A stretch of DNA of 64,000 nucleotides from assembly GCA_954871525.1 (NCBI GenBank), contig OX940872.1, positions 11,927,180 to 11,991,179 on the forward strand, in the 5' to 3' direction. This document shows positions 11,843 through 22,560 of the stretch, in pieces. This stretch comes from Parietaria judaica (lineage: Eukaryota; Streptophyta; Magnoliopsida; Rosales; Urticaceae). The notes under the pieces were generated by a model. It was not told the DNA's origin and searched no databases. It saw only the letters and a program-made list of their open reading frames with translations. Numbering within the stretch: position 1 is the stretch's first letter; each line of letters begins with the position of its first letter. A program made the position numbers and the translations under genes.

Positions 11843-12116
11843 AGATTCTCGGCACTGTCCTTGACTCCGTCCCTGGGCCGGCAAAAGGGGAGGCTGTAGT
11901 AGCTGTACGGATCTCGGTGTCGATGGAGGTCAGCGAATTCACCTTCACGAAGAGCTCGTCGCCGATCTCGTGCTTGTGGGGGTAGCTCCCGGGGAGGTAG
12001 AAGCCATGGCTAGGGCACAGAGCGGCGAGGATCACCAGTGCCCAGATCGCGGATCGGCGGAAAGATTCCATTTCGGGGGTTCTTGCGTCAGATCTGGACG
12101 ACCCAGATCGGGACAT
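11843..12116 (-). pseudogene. Captured first exon of a transmembrane-nine (TMN/EMP70) gene, fused to CDKB1
   Basis: From a likely start at 12071 the frame reads MESFRRSAIWALVILAALC (signal peptide), then GFYLPGSYPHKHEIGDELF and VKVNSLTSIDTEI, the N-terminal lumenal signature of plant TMN (endomembrane protein 70) proteins. An upstream in-frame ATG is at 12116. One base is missing near 11911, after DTEI. In the next frame the family sequence resumes as YSYYSLPFCRPRDGVKDSAE then NLG, and runs without a stop into LARAFTVPIKKYTHE of CDKB1. The CT-rich stretch 12117-12292 looks like the native 5' UTR, so a promoter may also have been captured. TMN proteins sort cargo in Golgi/endosomes. This piece lacks all nine membrane spans. 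Confidence 0.8.
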
Positions 12117-12292
12117 CGTCGAAGAGAATCGAAGGAGCGGCGAGGATCACAGAGCTTGCGTGGAGGAGGGAGTCATGCGAAGGAGAAAGCAAAGATCATG
12201 GGCTCGTCTCTGCGAGGAAGACGATGAAGAAGAAGCTTGAGAGAGAGAGAGAGAGAGGGGTGAGGGTGGAAGAGAGTTCGAGTGAAAATTGA

Positions 12293-12417
12293 GGATAAAA
12301 AAGGGTAATATTGTCCAAAACATGACTAAATATAAAATGGGAATATTTTTTCAGAAACAAAAAATCAGGGAACAATACCGAAATAAGTGGTTTTTTGGAG
12401 GTCATTTTTTAAAGTCT

Positions 12418-12420
<3 letters not shown>
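12293..12420 (-). repeat. Right terminal inverted repeat of the Pack-MULE
   Basis: Inverted partner of 5287-5414; read inward it begins GGGAGACTTTAAAAAATGAC. Ends exactly where a TA microsatellite begins. Confidence 0.8.

Positions 12421-12457
<37 letters not shown>
12421..12457. repeat. (TA)n microsatellite at the Pack-MULE right border
   Basis: About 37 bp of TA directly abutting the right terminal repeat. A matching TA run abuts the left terminal repeat. Confidence 0.92.
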
Positions 12458-12459
<2 letters not shown>

Positions 12460-12470
12460 GCTAAGCCAAA

Positions 12471-13037
12471 GGGGCGGAGCGGGGACGGTCGCCCCCACTT
12501 GGTCCTAAAACGTTTTTTTTTTTATTATTATTGATATAATTAAAAGTTTATATATAAATTATAAACATAGCACTTGTAGACTAAATATCATAACTGCCTA
12601 CTATAATTTTGTACTTTTAAAGTATCTTCCAAGTTATAGTCATTGGTTCAATTCTCAAACCCACTATATTTTTTAATATTTTTTAGCAACACTTTTTATG
12701 ATTATAACTTCTTTGTTTCATCGTATTTTTGTACTTTACTTAATTATAGGTATACTAAAATGGTTACAACTTACGAAATTAGAGAATAAAAAATTACCAA
12801 TCAATTTAAGATTTGTAAAGTCTTAAATATTGAAAAAAAAATTATATTAATATTTCGAGAACGTAACATGTAGGTTTCTAATCATATAAAGATCCTAATG
12901 AACTATTTTCATAAACCGAAATTTTAAAATATAGCTATAATTCAATGTATAATAATAGTTTCAATATCTCGTTTTATTATAAAATTTATAACTAATTAAT
13001 TTTGCCCCTTCTTAGTCAGAGCTCTAGCTCCGACCCT
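12471..13037. mobile_element. Possible degenerate hAT-type element
   Basis: Starts with AAGGGGCGGAGCGGGGACGG and ends with AGAGCTCTAGCTCCGACCCT, GC-rich inverted ends (GGxGGAGC / GCTCCGxCC) around a very AT-rich core without coding. TA and ATT microsatellites on both sides hide any target duplication. Confidence 0.4.
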
Positions 13038-13049
13038 ACCTATATATAT

Positions 13050-13115
13050 ATATTATTATTATTATTATTATTATTATACGTTCCGCCCCTATATATATAT
13101 ATATATATATATATT
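13050..13115. repeat. (ATT)n and (TA)n microsatellites
   Basis: ATT trinucleotides (about 13052-13076) followed by TTCCGCCCC and a TA run up to about 13115, immediately downstream of the PR-1 stop codon. Confidence 0.88.
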
Positions 13116-13134
13116 ATAACTATACGTAGCTTAT

Positions 13135-13718
13135 CTAATACGGCTTTTCGCCTACATAATTTCCAGGCGGATCATAATTACAAGTTATGAACACGTCGCC
13201 ACCGTCGCAGACAACCCTAGCGCAGCCGAGCCGCCTCGTCCTCCGCCACACGACCTGCGTGTAGTGGCCGCACTGCTGGCCCGCCCGGCAGGCGTTAGCC
13301 TCGTAGTCGTAGAACCTCTCCTCGTCGGTCCATGCTCTCACGGTGTCCCCCGCCGTCCACGCGGACCCGCCACCCCAGAATATGTTCTCACCGAGGCTGC
13401 CGACGGCTTCCTCGGCAGAGTGCTGCACCGCACAATCGGCGCGTCTCACACCCGCCCACCAGGCGGCGTGCCGCACCAGCTGGAAGTCCCAAAGAAGGAG
13501 CGGCTCCCACTTGGTGGCGCGCACGAGGTTGTGTGCAGGAACTGCAGCGCCTCGCCGACGCAGCCCCAGCAGAGCTGCTTTGACGCATTGTAGATGGCAT
13601 CGGTATCGCTGGGAGCGGCCGGCTCAGGCGGGATTAGAGACGGGCGTGTGCCGCCGTTGGCTGCGAGCAGAGTGAGGAGAGTTGCTAGTGAGAGCAAGAG
13701 AGTATGGGGTTTGGCCAT
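13135..13718 (-). pseudogene. PR-1-like CAP-domain secreted protein gene, one frameshift
   Basis: Intronless. The start at 13718 gives MAKPHTLLLSLATLLTLLAA, a clear signal peptide, then IYNASKQLCWGCVGEALQFL. Near 13526-13532 the frame changes (a base appears lost before AHNLVRATKWEPLL). The second frame then carries the whole CAP domain to the TAG stop: HNLVRATKW, WDFQLVRHAAWWAG, LGENIFWGGGSAW, GHYTQVVW and CNYDPPGNYVGEKPY. All six CAP cysteines are visible in the second part (ADC, NAC, QQC, LGC, VVC, ITC). PR-1 proteins are exported to the apoplast, bind sterols and are linked to pathogen response. GC content is much higher than in the surrounding DNA. Apart from one indel nothing is broken, so a sequencing error or a very recent loss are both possible. 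Confidence 0.85.
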
Positions 13719-13775
13719 TTTGCAGACTGCGGTTTGTGGCTTTGATTCTCATGGTAAATTTTTAGGGTTTGGATT

Positions 13776-13786
13776 GAGATATAAAG
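13776..13786 (-). promoter_or_regulatory. Candidate TATA box of the PR-1-like gene
   Basis: Minus strand reads CTTTATATCTC about 60 nt upstream of the ATG, a reasonable TATA position with a short 5' UTR. No further elements were identified. Confidence 0.35.
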
Positions 13787-13829
13787 AAATTTGGAGATCA
13801 CGAGTCACGGGTTAATAATTGGTATTTGG

Positions 13830-14620
13830 CATATTTTCTAAATTTGTGTACGTGCTCAATTGTGGTGTTAAACCAATTGAAAAAGTAGACACAATTCTAG
13901 TGAAAAATAAATCAATATTCCTAAATTCTTAATCGTAATATCTCGTTGAATTTCTTTTATTTGTGCTTAATTTATTTTATCAAATTTATTAATTGAAAAA
14001 TTATTCAATTTATTCATCGTTTTTTATCTTAAGAGGAAAATCAAATCGTGTCCAATAATCCTAAATTCATATTGCGTTCACATATATGTTTATGAAATGT
14101 AAATGATATGATATATGAATTATGATACCATCGCGAGCATGTTGGAGTTTCACGTGAAGGTGAGTTATATATTTTGTTGTGCAATCCGTGAACTCTTCTT
14201 TGTTTGCTGTCAAATAATGTGGCCACGTCTTCGACTTTTGCTTGTACACGTGGTTCAAACTATGACTATCGTACCCATTTGCATACGTTACTTTACAAAA
14301 AAAAAAATCACGCTCACCAAATTTCATCTTGACAAATCATTACGTCGAAAAAAATAAAATTGGTGAATGTTATAAATAAATATAATGTTCATGAACATTA
14401 GGTTAGGTTTGCATTTATTATTTTCACTATACAAATACTATGTACCAACAATATGTAATTACTTAAATGCCCTTAGGTTTTCTATAAATACCCTCTTTTG
14501 GAGGATGAATACACGTACTCATTTCCCCTCAATTTTACTCTTACTTTCTCACTCTTGGTTTCACCGATTCTCTCCATTCTCTCTACTCCATCACTCATAT
14601 ATTTTACCTTACTATTCCAC
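13830..14620. other. Intergenic, no gene seen
   Basis: AT-rich sequence with short frames only. A 'tctataaatac' TATA-like word near 14481 has no recognisable gene after it. Confidence 0.5.
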
Positions 14621-14991
14621 CAAGGTATAAAATGTCGAGATTTTCGCACGACATATCGACCGGTAATCGTTTTGGGAAGATATGCGAAACGAAATCCGAG
14701 TCATTTCGATGTCGTTTTCCCTTTGTTCACGATATGTCGTTCGGCAGCCCTAATTCATGTCGAGTGTCGTTTTTCTGAAGCCAAATGACGAAATAGGGTG
14801 CGAAAGCCCACAAACGAAACTCTCATCCATCCACCATGGGAGAAAAAAAAGAGCTTATGCGTGAGGAAGAAAATGGGGCTTCTGTGTGAAGAAGAAAATG
14901 GGGAAGAAGAAAAGGTCGTGGGACCCATTTTCTTACTTTCTTTTTTATTTATTTTTTACTTTTAAAACATTGCTTTAATGAGTATGAGACC

Positions 14992-15855
14992 TGTTGATGT
15001 ACAAATTCGTCATTATTTAATATGACATAGAGTGCTAAAGTTGTGAATTAATTAAATTTACAAACCGTGATAAAAGGCTTTAAAGAAATAAACTGATATT
15101 CGTAAATGCCCAATTGAGAAGCCCAATGAGATTCTCAAACAGACCAAAACCGACGGATACAAGGCTACTCGGCCCAAAGGGCTCTAAGGCCCAATATCCA
15201 TTCGACAACAATCCAGAAAGACGAGGGTAGAGTTGTCATATTCTCTACCCGGCATCTCACTTCAAATCCAAGCGGAAGACCAGGAGCACGGAGTCAAGCC
15301 TCCAACGGGCATAATTCAAACACAACGATGAGAACAAAGTCATGGGACACGTGTAGCAAGGTCGGCCATTAAGCCCGGTCAGCACGGAGAGAAGACCCCA
15401 TGATTCTTGGAAGACCAACCGGAAGAATTGAAGCCTATAAATACCAAGCTCAAGCTCAGATCAACACACACGCATACTAGCAACCCGGAGAGAATACATC
15501 GAAAAGCTTATACCCGGCATTCTTGTTCACTTGAGATTTTGTTGTATTCTTTCCTTTCTTTCCTATTCATTTCCATTCCTAGGCGTGATCTAGCTGTCTC
15601 TAGCTATCCGTCAATGTCTATTGTTGCAATAAACTAACAGAGGAAGTAGTCAACTACCGCCTCGGGACGAACCTCTATAAAAAACCCCTCGTCCCATTTA
15701 TATTGCTTATATATATATATATATATATACATATATCGTGAGTGAATCAGGAGCTTGCAACGTGAGAGATCGAATTCCACCAAATTGTTCTATTAAAAAA
15801 TATCATACGCTCACAAGTCACACTTGACTGATTGAGGTGGGAAACCACGTCAACA
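14992..15855 (+). repeat. 5' LTR of the Tat element
   Basis: 864 bp from TGTTGATGTACAAATTCG to GAAACCACGTCAACA, matching 26196-27050 along its full length. A TATA box (CTATAAATA, 15434-15442) sits in the middle, so the element's transcript likely starts about 30 bp later. A short TA repeat near 15710 differs in length between the two LTRs. Confidence 0.94.
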
Positions 15856-15875
15856 GTTTGGCGCTGTCTGTGGGA
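15856..15875 (+). other. Primer-binding site of the Tat element
   Basis: GTTTGGCGCTGTCTGTGGGA directly follows the 5' LTR. TGGCGC-GTCTGTGGGAA is the usual tRNA primer site of Tat-group elements. Which tRNA it pairs with was not determined. Confidence 0.7.
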
Positions 15876-15919
15876 AATTGATCTCGCTAATTTCTAAAAG
15901 CTCAAAGCACTCTGCAAAC

Positions 15920-17678
15920 ATGAGCAACAACGAAATCGTAATCGTGAACGAGTCTGAGGTGAACAACCCAGACCAAAACACAGAGTCGAACAACCTGCAA
16001 TCTCAACTAGAAGCTAGCTCCGCTGAGAATCGAGAGTTGCGCCAGCGACTCGAGTCTTTTGAAGCAAACCGAGCCCGTAATGAGCATCGTCAGACTACTA
16101 ACCGGATTGATCCGAGACAGAGCTCTGGGTATCAAGGCCGGATAGGCCTCAACGCTGTCCATCTTGACTTTGCCGACGTGGATAATCCGCAAGCGTCGAG
16201 GCAAAATCAACCCCGACAACCCAGCGGCCGTAGACCCTCGACCCCTCCACCGCCTCCTGAAACAGGAACGCCCCTCTTCACCCCATTGGCGGGTCTCTAC
16301 TTGTCCAGAACCGACCATCGGGGTACGAGCGAAGCCGTGACATTAGCCAGGCCCTCAACGGCCAGCCAGTCATGTACCCGAGGTATCCCAGTCCGGTGTA
16401 CGGACAGGAACCCCTCCAAGCTGTGCATCCCGAACCAGCTCCCCAACGCACGGAACTGGAGGAGCTTAAACGCTCAATGGGCGAAATGAATGAGATTCTC
16501 ATTCACGTGCGCTCTCGCGTGAACAGTGCCACTAGCGCTGCCCCCGAGATAGAATGTTTAGTGGAGGAGGCAGAAAGGACGCCTTTCAAGCCCGTCATAA
16601 CTAAAGTTATACTTAGGGAAGGCGGGCGCGTACGACGGGACGAAGTACGACGGGACGACCGATCCCAAAGTACACCTGAAATCCTTCAGGATCGCGATGG
16701 GACGAGCCCATCTGGAAGCACACGAATTAGACGCTGGGCGCTGCCAGTATTTCTCAGAAAATCTGGTCGGCCCAGCGATGGAGTGGTTCTCAAAATTGGA
16801 ACCACGGTCCATAGACAACTTCGGTTAGCTGACAACCATGTTTCTCAAGCACTTTTCCATGTTTATGGAAACTGAGATCACGGCCGCAAACCTCTATGCC
16901 TTACAGCAGGAAAGTAGGAGAGCCCCTTAGAGCTTTCATGACCATGTTCAAGAAGACCATGGTCAAAATAAACAGGATCAGTGACGAAACAGCCATAGCC
17001 GCTCTCACGGCCGAACTATGGTACGACTCGAAGTTCAAGACGGATATTGTCGTAAATCGTTACGACTCCATCGAAGACGTGATCCACAGATCATCCAACT
17101 GGATCAGACATGACAAAGAACTCGAAGCCATGCGAAGGAGACATGGACCTCAACCCGTCCATCAACTGAATCCCGGGCCACCCGGACAACAACCGCCATC
17201 CAGAGCCGGAAATCACAACAACCCTCTCAGGGGACAGAGGAGCTCCCCCCCAATCCAAAAGCACCCATTCCAAGCCCAGAATTCGAGGGCAAATAACGGA
17301 CCGAACCCGCAAAATCCATACGTTTTCAACGTAAATTCGGAAACCGCGGACTTCGAAGAACAGATCGAAGCGGAAGAAACCCCTGGAGAAGTGTTGGTCA
17401 GCTCAAGGGACTTCCCACCATTCAGCAACAAAATCTTCCCGAAGCACGACCCTAAAGCGTGGTGCAATTTCCACAAGGTGTTCGGACACCATACAAAAAA
17501 TTGTATGGTACTCCGTGCCCGTCTAGCAGAAAAGTACATCAACGGCGAGTTGGGAAAAGTTAACTTCGGCAACGAGCTGAAAAATGGGCAATCAACCGAG
17601 CAAAGCTTCCCTCAAGACCAACCTCGGAATGTCCAGAAAAGAGACGAACAACAGAGAACACCGGGCGAAAGCATATAG
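15920..17678 (+). pseudogene. gag of the Tat element, several frameshifts
   Basis: Begins MSNNEIVIVNESEVNN with a short coiled coil (NRELRQRLESFEANRARNEH) and a proline-rich segment. It changes frame near 16300, again near 16625 (where VHLKSFRIAMGRAHLEAHEL-type gag core lies in the third frame) and near 16870. The last part (16896-17678) holds the gag core end (PLRAFMTMFKKTMVKINRIS) and a Tat-type zinc knuckle, WCNFHKVFGHHTKNC. Gag would form the particle and bind element RNA. At least three indels prevent one full protein. Confidence 0.85.
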
Positions 17679-17702
17679 CCAAGCAAGAGAGGACGGGTAC
17701 AC

Positions 17703-18419
17703 ATGCTCGAAGAACCAGACGAGCAGACGTACGAAGAAGCGAAAGATTTTGGAGAACAGCTCAACGACATTCCCGAGCCCATTGGCAGAATCTACACGAT
17801 CGTAGGAGGGTCCCAACTGCACGACAACTCAGTAAACTCCATCAAGGCCCATCAAAGGAGGCTCAAAGTCGGACCGGTAGTCATACCGAGGCAAGAGCCG
17901 GACTTCGAGATCTCGTTCAAAGATAGCAAAGCGGCCAGGCTGATTGGCCCGCACGACGACGCGTTGGTCGTCACACTCCTAGTTGCCTCGTATACGATGG
18001 ATAGAATCCTAATCGAAAACGGGAGCTCAGTCGACGTGATCTTCCTGGAGCCACTGCTGAAGCTGGGAGTCGAAGAAACAGAGATCAACAGAGAGGCCAT
18101 CCCGCTAACCGGCTTCGATGGAGGAATCATCAATGCGGTTGGCACGGTGCGACTGTCCATCGCAGCAGCAGGGGTCAGGAAAACCAAGAACTTCCTAGTG
18201 TTGGACTACCCGCCAGTTTACAACATTATACTAGGAAGACCTTGGCTGCACATGATGAAGGCCGTACCGTCAACCTACCATCAACTAATACGCTTCCCGA
18301 ATAGGGCGGGAAAAATCGTTGAAATAAAGGGAAACCAAAAACAATCCAGAATCTGCTATATGAGCGCGTTCCGGATCATCCAGGCCGCTAAGGCCGGAAA
18401 AGAGCAATCTACCGCATAG
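17703..18419 (+). pseudogene. Aspartic protease region of the Tat pol
   Basis: A 238-codon open frame contains the retroviral-type aspartic protease: RILIENGSSVDVIFLEPL, then IPLTGFDGGI, then NFLVLDYPPVYNIILGRPWL. The expected catalytic motif is D-(T/N/G)-G-S; here it is E-N-G-S, an aspartate to glutamate change that should abolish cleavage. The downstream ILGRPWLH flap-end motif is intact. It is separated from gag and RT by frame changes. Confidence 0.85.
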
Positions 18420-18425
18420 CAGCTA

Positions 18426-19728
18426 ATGGCGGTAGAAGAAAAAGAGGACCACGGACAGGAAAGGACCTCTAATACGGATGGACCTAACCTGGAAATGACA
18501 GTCCAGGTCCAAATCGATCCCGACAACCCGGACCACGGGGTAGGAACTAGACAACAATGTCAGAAAAGATCTCCTCAAATTCCTCACCAGAAACCGGGAC
18601 TGTTTTGCTTGGTCTCACAAGGACATGCCCGGGATAGACCCAAGCTTTACAACCCACTTCCTAAACGTGGATCCCAGCTATAAGCCGGTGAAGCAAAAAA
18701 GGTGAAAGCTAGGCCCGGATAGTGCCCAAGCTGTGAATGAAGAAGTCACAAAACTGCTGCAGACCGGATCCATCAGGGAAGTCAAGTACCCGGACTGGTT
18801 AGCAAATACAGTCGTCGTGAAGAAGAAAAACGGGAAGGCTAGAGACTGCATCGACTTTACCGACCTGAACAAAGCTTAACCCAAAGACAGTTTCCCGATG
18901 CCCCACATCGACCGATTAGTCGAAGCAACGTGTGGGCACGAACTACTGTCGTTCATGGACGCATTCTCGGGATACAATCAGATCGTAATGCACCCCGAGG
19001 ACCAAGAAAAAACGGCATTCATAACCGATAGAGGAATATACTGCTATAAAGTCATGCCTTTCGGATTGAAAAACGCCGGGGCCACATACCAGAGATTAGT
19101 CAACCAGATGTTTGCCGAGCAACTCGGTAAAATTATGGAAGTCTACATCGACGACATGCTGGTAAAGTCCTCTCAAGCAACGGATCACGTGTCCCACCTA
19201 GAAGACTGCTTCGCCATACTACGAAAGTATCAAATGAAGCTCAACCAGACAAAATGCACCTTCGGGGTAACTTTAGGAAAATTCCTAGGTTATTTGGTCA
19301 CACAGCGAGGAATAGAAGCCAATCCCGACCAGATAAATGCCCTCCAGAACATGCCCTCCCCGAGGACTGTTCGGGAGACACAAGGGCTGACTGGGAGAAT
19401 CGCCGCTCTTAACCGGTTCATATCAAGAGCTACGGACAAATGTTTGCCCTTTTACAAGTTATTGAAAGGGAACAAAAAGTTCGAATGGACCAAAGAGTGC
19501 GAAGAGGCCTTCCAAAAGCTGAAAAGGTACCTCTCCACCCCACCGATACTCACCAGACCAATTTTGGGAGAGCCATTGTTTTTATACCTGGTTGTCTCAC
19601 CATTGGCGGTGAGCGGAGTAATAGTGAGAGAGGACCGCGGAGAGCAAAAGCCGATCTTCTACATCAGCAAATCCTTGGAAGATGCTGAACCAGATACCCG
19701 GCTATCGAAAAACTCGCACTGGCAATGA
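18426..19728 (+). pseudogene. Reverse transcriptase of the Tat element
   Basis: From about 18690 the frame reads VKYPDWLANTVVVKKKNGK, DCIDFTDLNKA, stop near 18878, then DSFPMPHIDRLVEATCGHEL, LSFMDAFSGYNQI, MPFGLKNAGATYQRLVN, catalytic VYIDDMLVKS, and the RNase H start FLYLVVSPLAVSGVIVRED. The YIDD metal-binding pair is intact. The in-frame TAA in the fingers and a frame change near 18690 break it. In the element it copies RNA into DNA. Confidence 0.9.
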
Positions 19729-20464
19729 TAACCGCAGCGAGAAAGCTCGGCCTTACTTCCAATCCCATACCATCATGGTAATAACCACTCAACCTTTGAG
19801 AATCGTCCTTCATAGCTCGAATCAATCGGGATGGCTCACAAAATGGGCCGTCGAGCTAAGCGAATTCGATATAGAATACAAGATCCGAACCTGTGCAAAA
19901 TTACAAGTATTGGCTGACTTTCTCATCGAACTACCAGCCGACGGTTAAAAAGAGGGTCACGAAGATGGAGAATGGAAACTCGAAGTTGACGGTGCCTCAA
20001 ACCAAGGCGGATCCGGGATTGGAATTCGTTAGATATCCCCCACGGGAGAAGTGTTGGAGCAATCATTTCGATTGAAATTCCACGCAACAAACAACGAGAC
20101 CGAATACGAGGCCCTCATCGCCGGCCTCAAACTAGCAAAAGTCTTAGGAGCCTGGAAAGTAAGGGCCCATTCCGACTCAAAACTAGTTACTAGTCAGATC
20201 AGTGGCGAGTATGCCACCCGAGATGACAGAATGGAAAAGTACCTCTCGGTAGTAAAGAGCTTAATTCAACAATTCGAACACGTCGATATAGTCCAAATAC
20301 CGAGAAGTGAGAACGCGTCAGCAGACGCATTGGCCGGTTTAGCTTCAACTTCGGACCCCGAAGTCAAAAGGATAATCCCGGTCGAAACAATAGACGAACC
20401 CAGCGTAACACGCGAAGTTTGCAATATCCGAATGGAAGAAGGATTGGAGAACCCCAATCATTAA
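19682..20464 (+). pseudogene. RNase H and second (archaeal-type) RNase H of the Tat element
   Basis: The connection/RNase H remnant (19682-19948) reads QPLRIVLHSSNQSGWLTKWA then VELSEFDIEYKIR. After a frame break it is followed by an additional RNase H: NNETEYEALIAGLKLAKVLG, VRAHSDSKLVTSQISGEYA, DIVQIPRSENASADALAGLA. The second domain keeps the E-x-EA, DSK and ADALA signature positions. A second, archaeal-like RNase H is a known mark of the Tat group. Several frameshifts separate the pieces. Confidence 0.82.
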
Positions 20465-20540
20465 CTACATCCTAACCGGAGCCAAACCCCAAGATAAGCA
20501 AAAATCCAGGAAACTAAGAATCCAAAGTGCTAGATTTTGC

Positions 20541-21690
20541 ATGATCGGGGAAAAATTGTACAAACGCAGCTATACCGGACCCTACCTAAGGTGCCTAGGA
20601 AAGACCAAGGCTCAAATAGTACTTCACAAAATCCATGACGGAGAATGTATCAACCACTCGGGAGGAAGATCTGTAGCAAACAAAGAAAAAAGGCAAGGCT
20701 TTTTCTGGGCCACCATGTTGGCGCACAGCGAAGCCCATGCCAGAAGATGCGACAAATGTCAAAGACACTCCCCGTCCATACACCGGCCAGCAGAAGAACT
20801 CTCATCAGTCTCAGTCACGTACCCGTTCATGAAATGGTCTATGGACATAGTAGGACCTTTTCCCCTGGCCCCGGCCGGAAAGAGGTTCATACTCGTCGTG
20901 ACCGATTACTTCTCAAAATGGGTGGAGGCAGAAGCGTACGCAAACATTAAAGATGTTGACGTAGAAAATTTCCTATAGAAAAACATCATCAGTCGATTCG
21001 GCCTCCAAAAAGAGATAATAGCTGATAATGGACCACAGTTCATTTCAACGAGATTCCAAAACTTCTGCATAAACTGGAAAATATCCTTGAACACGTCCAC
21101 TCCGAGATATCCTCAAGGCAACGGCCAGGCCGAGGTAGCTAACCGGGTAATAGTGGACGGAATCAAGAGACGCTTAGACACCAAAAAAGGACGATGGGGC
21201 AGACGAGCTCATAGGAGTCTTTTGGTCCTACAGAACCACCCCGCGTAAGGCCACCGGGGAAACCCCATTCTCAATGGTACACGGCACCGAGGCCGTAATA
21301 CCAGCGGAGATAAAGACACCCAGCCTCTAGAGGGAACTCGCCCCTTTGAACGCATAAATCAATGACGAAATGAGGGAAGACCAGCTCGACTACATCGATG
21401 AAAGACGAGAACAAGCTTTGATAAGAATTGCCAACTATCAAAATTTGATAGCAAGGTACTATAATTCAAAGATCAAACGTCAAAAATTCATAGTAGGAGA
21501 ACTGGTCCTCAGAAAAGTTTTCCAAAATATCGCCGAGCTGAATACGGGCAAGCTCGGGGCCAATTGGGAATGACCTTACATCGTCACTGAAGTAGTAAAA
21601 CCTGGAGTATACCGGCTAGCCACTCCGGATGGAACAAGAGTCCTCCGCAGTTGGAATGCCATGCACTTAAGGAAATACTACGCCTAACCC
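20541..21690 (+). pseudogene. Integrase of the Tat element
   Basis: The zinc-finger part contains CDKCQRHSPSIHRPAEEL. The core has the first catalytic Asp in WSMDIVGPFPLAPAGKRF, followed by DYFSKWVEAEAYANI, then a TAG at about 20976. The second Asp (ADNGPQFIS, near 21025) and the catalytic glutamate region (NGQAEVANRVI, near 21120) follow. The C-terminal part (21370-21573) reads [20 protein letters not shown]. Stops and shifts show it is dead. Integrase would insert the cDNA. Confidence 0.85.
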
Positions 21691-22560
21691 GACCTACCCA
21701 GTCTCCCCTGAACTACCTAATGACTTGATCCCCAAATTTGGGGTACGTAGGCAGCCCATCCTAAACAATGTGCACAGTTTCAATCCAAACCCAAAACCAA
21801 ATAGGCCCGAAAACTACGAATTGTAAAACTCAATAGAGTCAACCTAAACGATAACATGTCCCAAACTCTCATCAAGGCAACAAGCCTATCCGGGTAACAG
21901 ACCCATCACCTAAGGCAACAAGCCTATCCGGGTAACAGACCCATCACATAAGGCAACAAGCCTACACGGGTTAAAACAGACCCATCGCACAAAGGCAACA
22001 AGCCTACCCGGGTAACAAACCCTTCACATAAGGCAACAAGCCTATCCGGGTAACAAACCCACTATACAACGATCGATGAACCTAACCGGGTAGCCAACCC
22101 GTCCCCTAAGGCGGCAATCCTGATCCTTTTTAAAATATGTAATTATATAAATCTGGCATCTACAAAAATGTTTTTTCAGAAACAAAAACCTACGGGTTAT
22201 TATGGCAGACGAGCAAGGAATATTCAACGGAAAGAATTGAAGGAGCAATTACATCACAACGTACCCGTATGTTTTTTATACTTAGCGAATTTCGAATTTT
22301 CAACATTTTCTATCCTCTATCCGATTATACGATAGGTTACTCGGAACCTCGAATAGGAAAATTAACATAGAATAGTACGATGAGAAAATTAACTTAGACA
22401 CAAGAAATTATAAACACAGCATAAAGAGAATATGGCAAGAAGTCACAAAACATAAGATAGAAACAAAATAGCAAAGGCCCTAACCACGGGCATATCCAAA
22501 CCGTACAAAAAAAAAGGGTTCAAGCCGCCGTAGGCTTGCCCATAAGTAATTGTCTTGGCC
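21691..22560. other. Spacer downstream of the Tat pol with a tandem repeat
   Basis: Noncoding. Holds five copies of a 38-41 bp unit (described separately), then AT-rich sequence up to the end of the antisense gene. Confidence 0.6.
21874..22066. repeat. Tandem repeat, 38-41 bp unit, five copies
   Basis: Unit AAGGCAACAAGCCTATCCGG followed by GTAACAGACCCATCACAT. Starts near 21874, 21912, 21950, 21991 and 22029. A sixth degraded copy (CTAACCGGGTAGCCAACCCG) follows. Tandem repeats after pol are common in Tat-group spacers. Confidence 0.88.

Larger units (their letters stand above)
5287..12420. mobile_element. Pack-MULE-like element carrying three captured gene fragments
   Basis: The two ends are long inverted repeats of about 125 bp: 5287-5414 and, inverted, 12293-12420. 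Both ends read GGG(G/A)(A/G)ACTTTAAAAAATGACC inward and stay alignable through a shared GAAAAAATATTCCC block. Both abut TA repeats, so an 8-9 bp target duplication is likely but cannot be proved in simple sequence. The interior holds no transposase but three host-gene fragments with introns kept: F-box/LRR (+), TMN exon 1 (-) and CDKB1 3' exons (-). This is the hallmark of Pack-MULE DNA-level capture in the Mutator superfamily. Two hAT elements and a 259-bp tandem array are inside. The main uncertainty is that the terminal repeat family was identified only by internal comparison. Confidence 0.78.

Noticed and set aside
13264..13815. Several plus-strand frames of 70-110 aa
   Set aside because: GC-rich shadows of the minus-strand PR-1 gene.
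15407..15637. 76-aa frame in the Tat 5' LTR, repeated at 26630-26839
   Set aside because: Duplicated only because the LTRs are; no domain, and it overlaps the promoter/TATA region.
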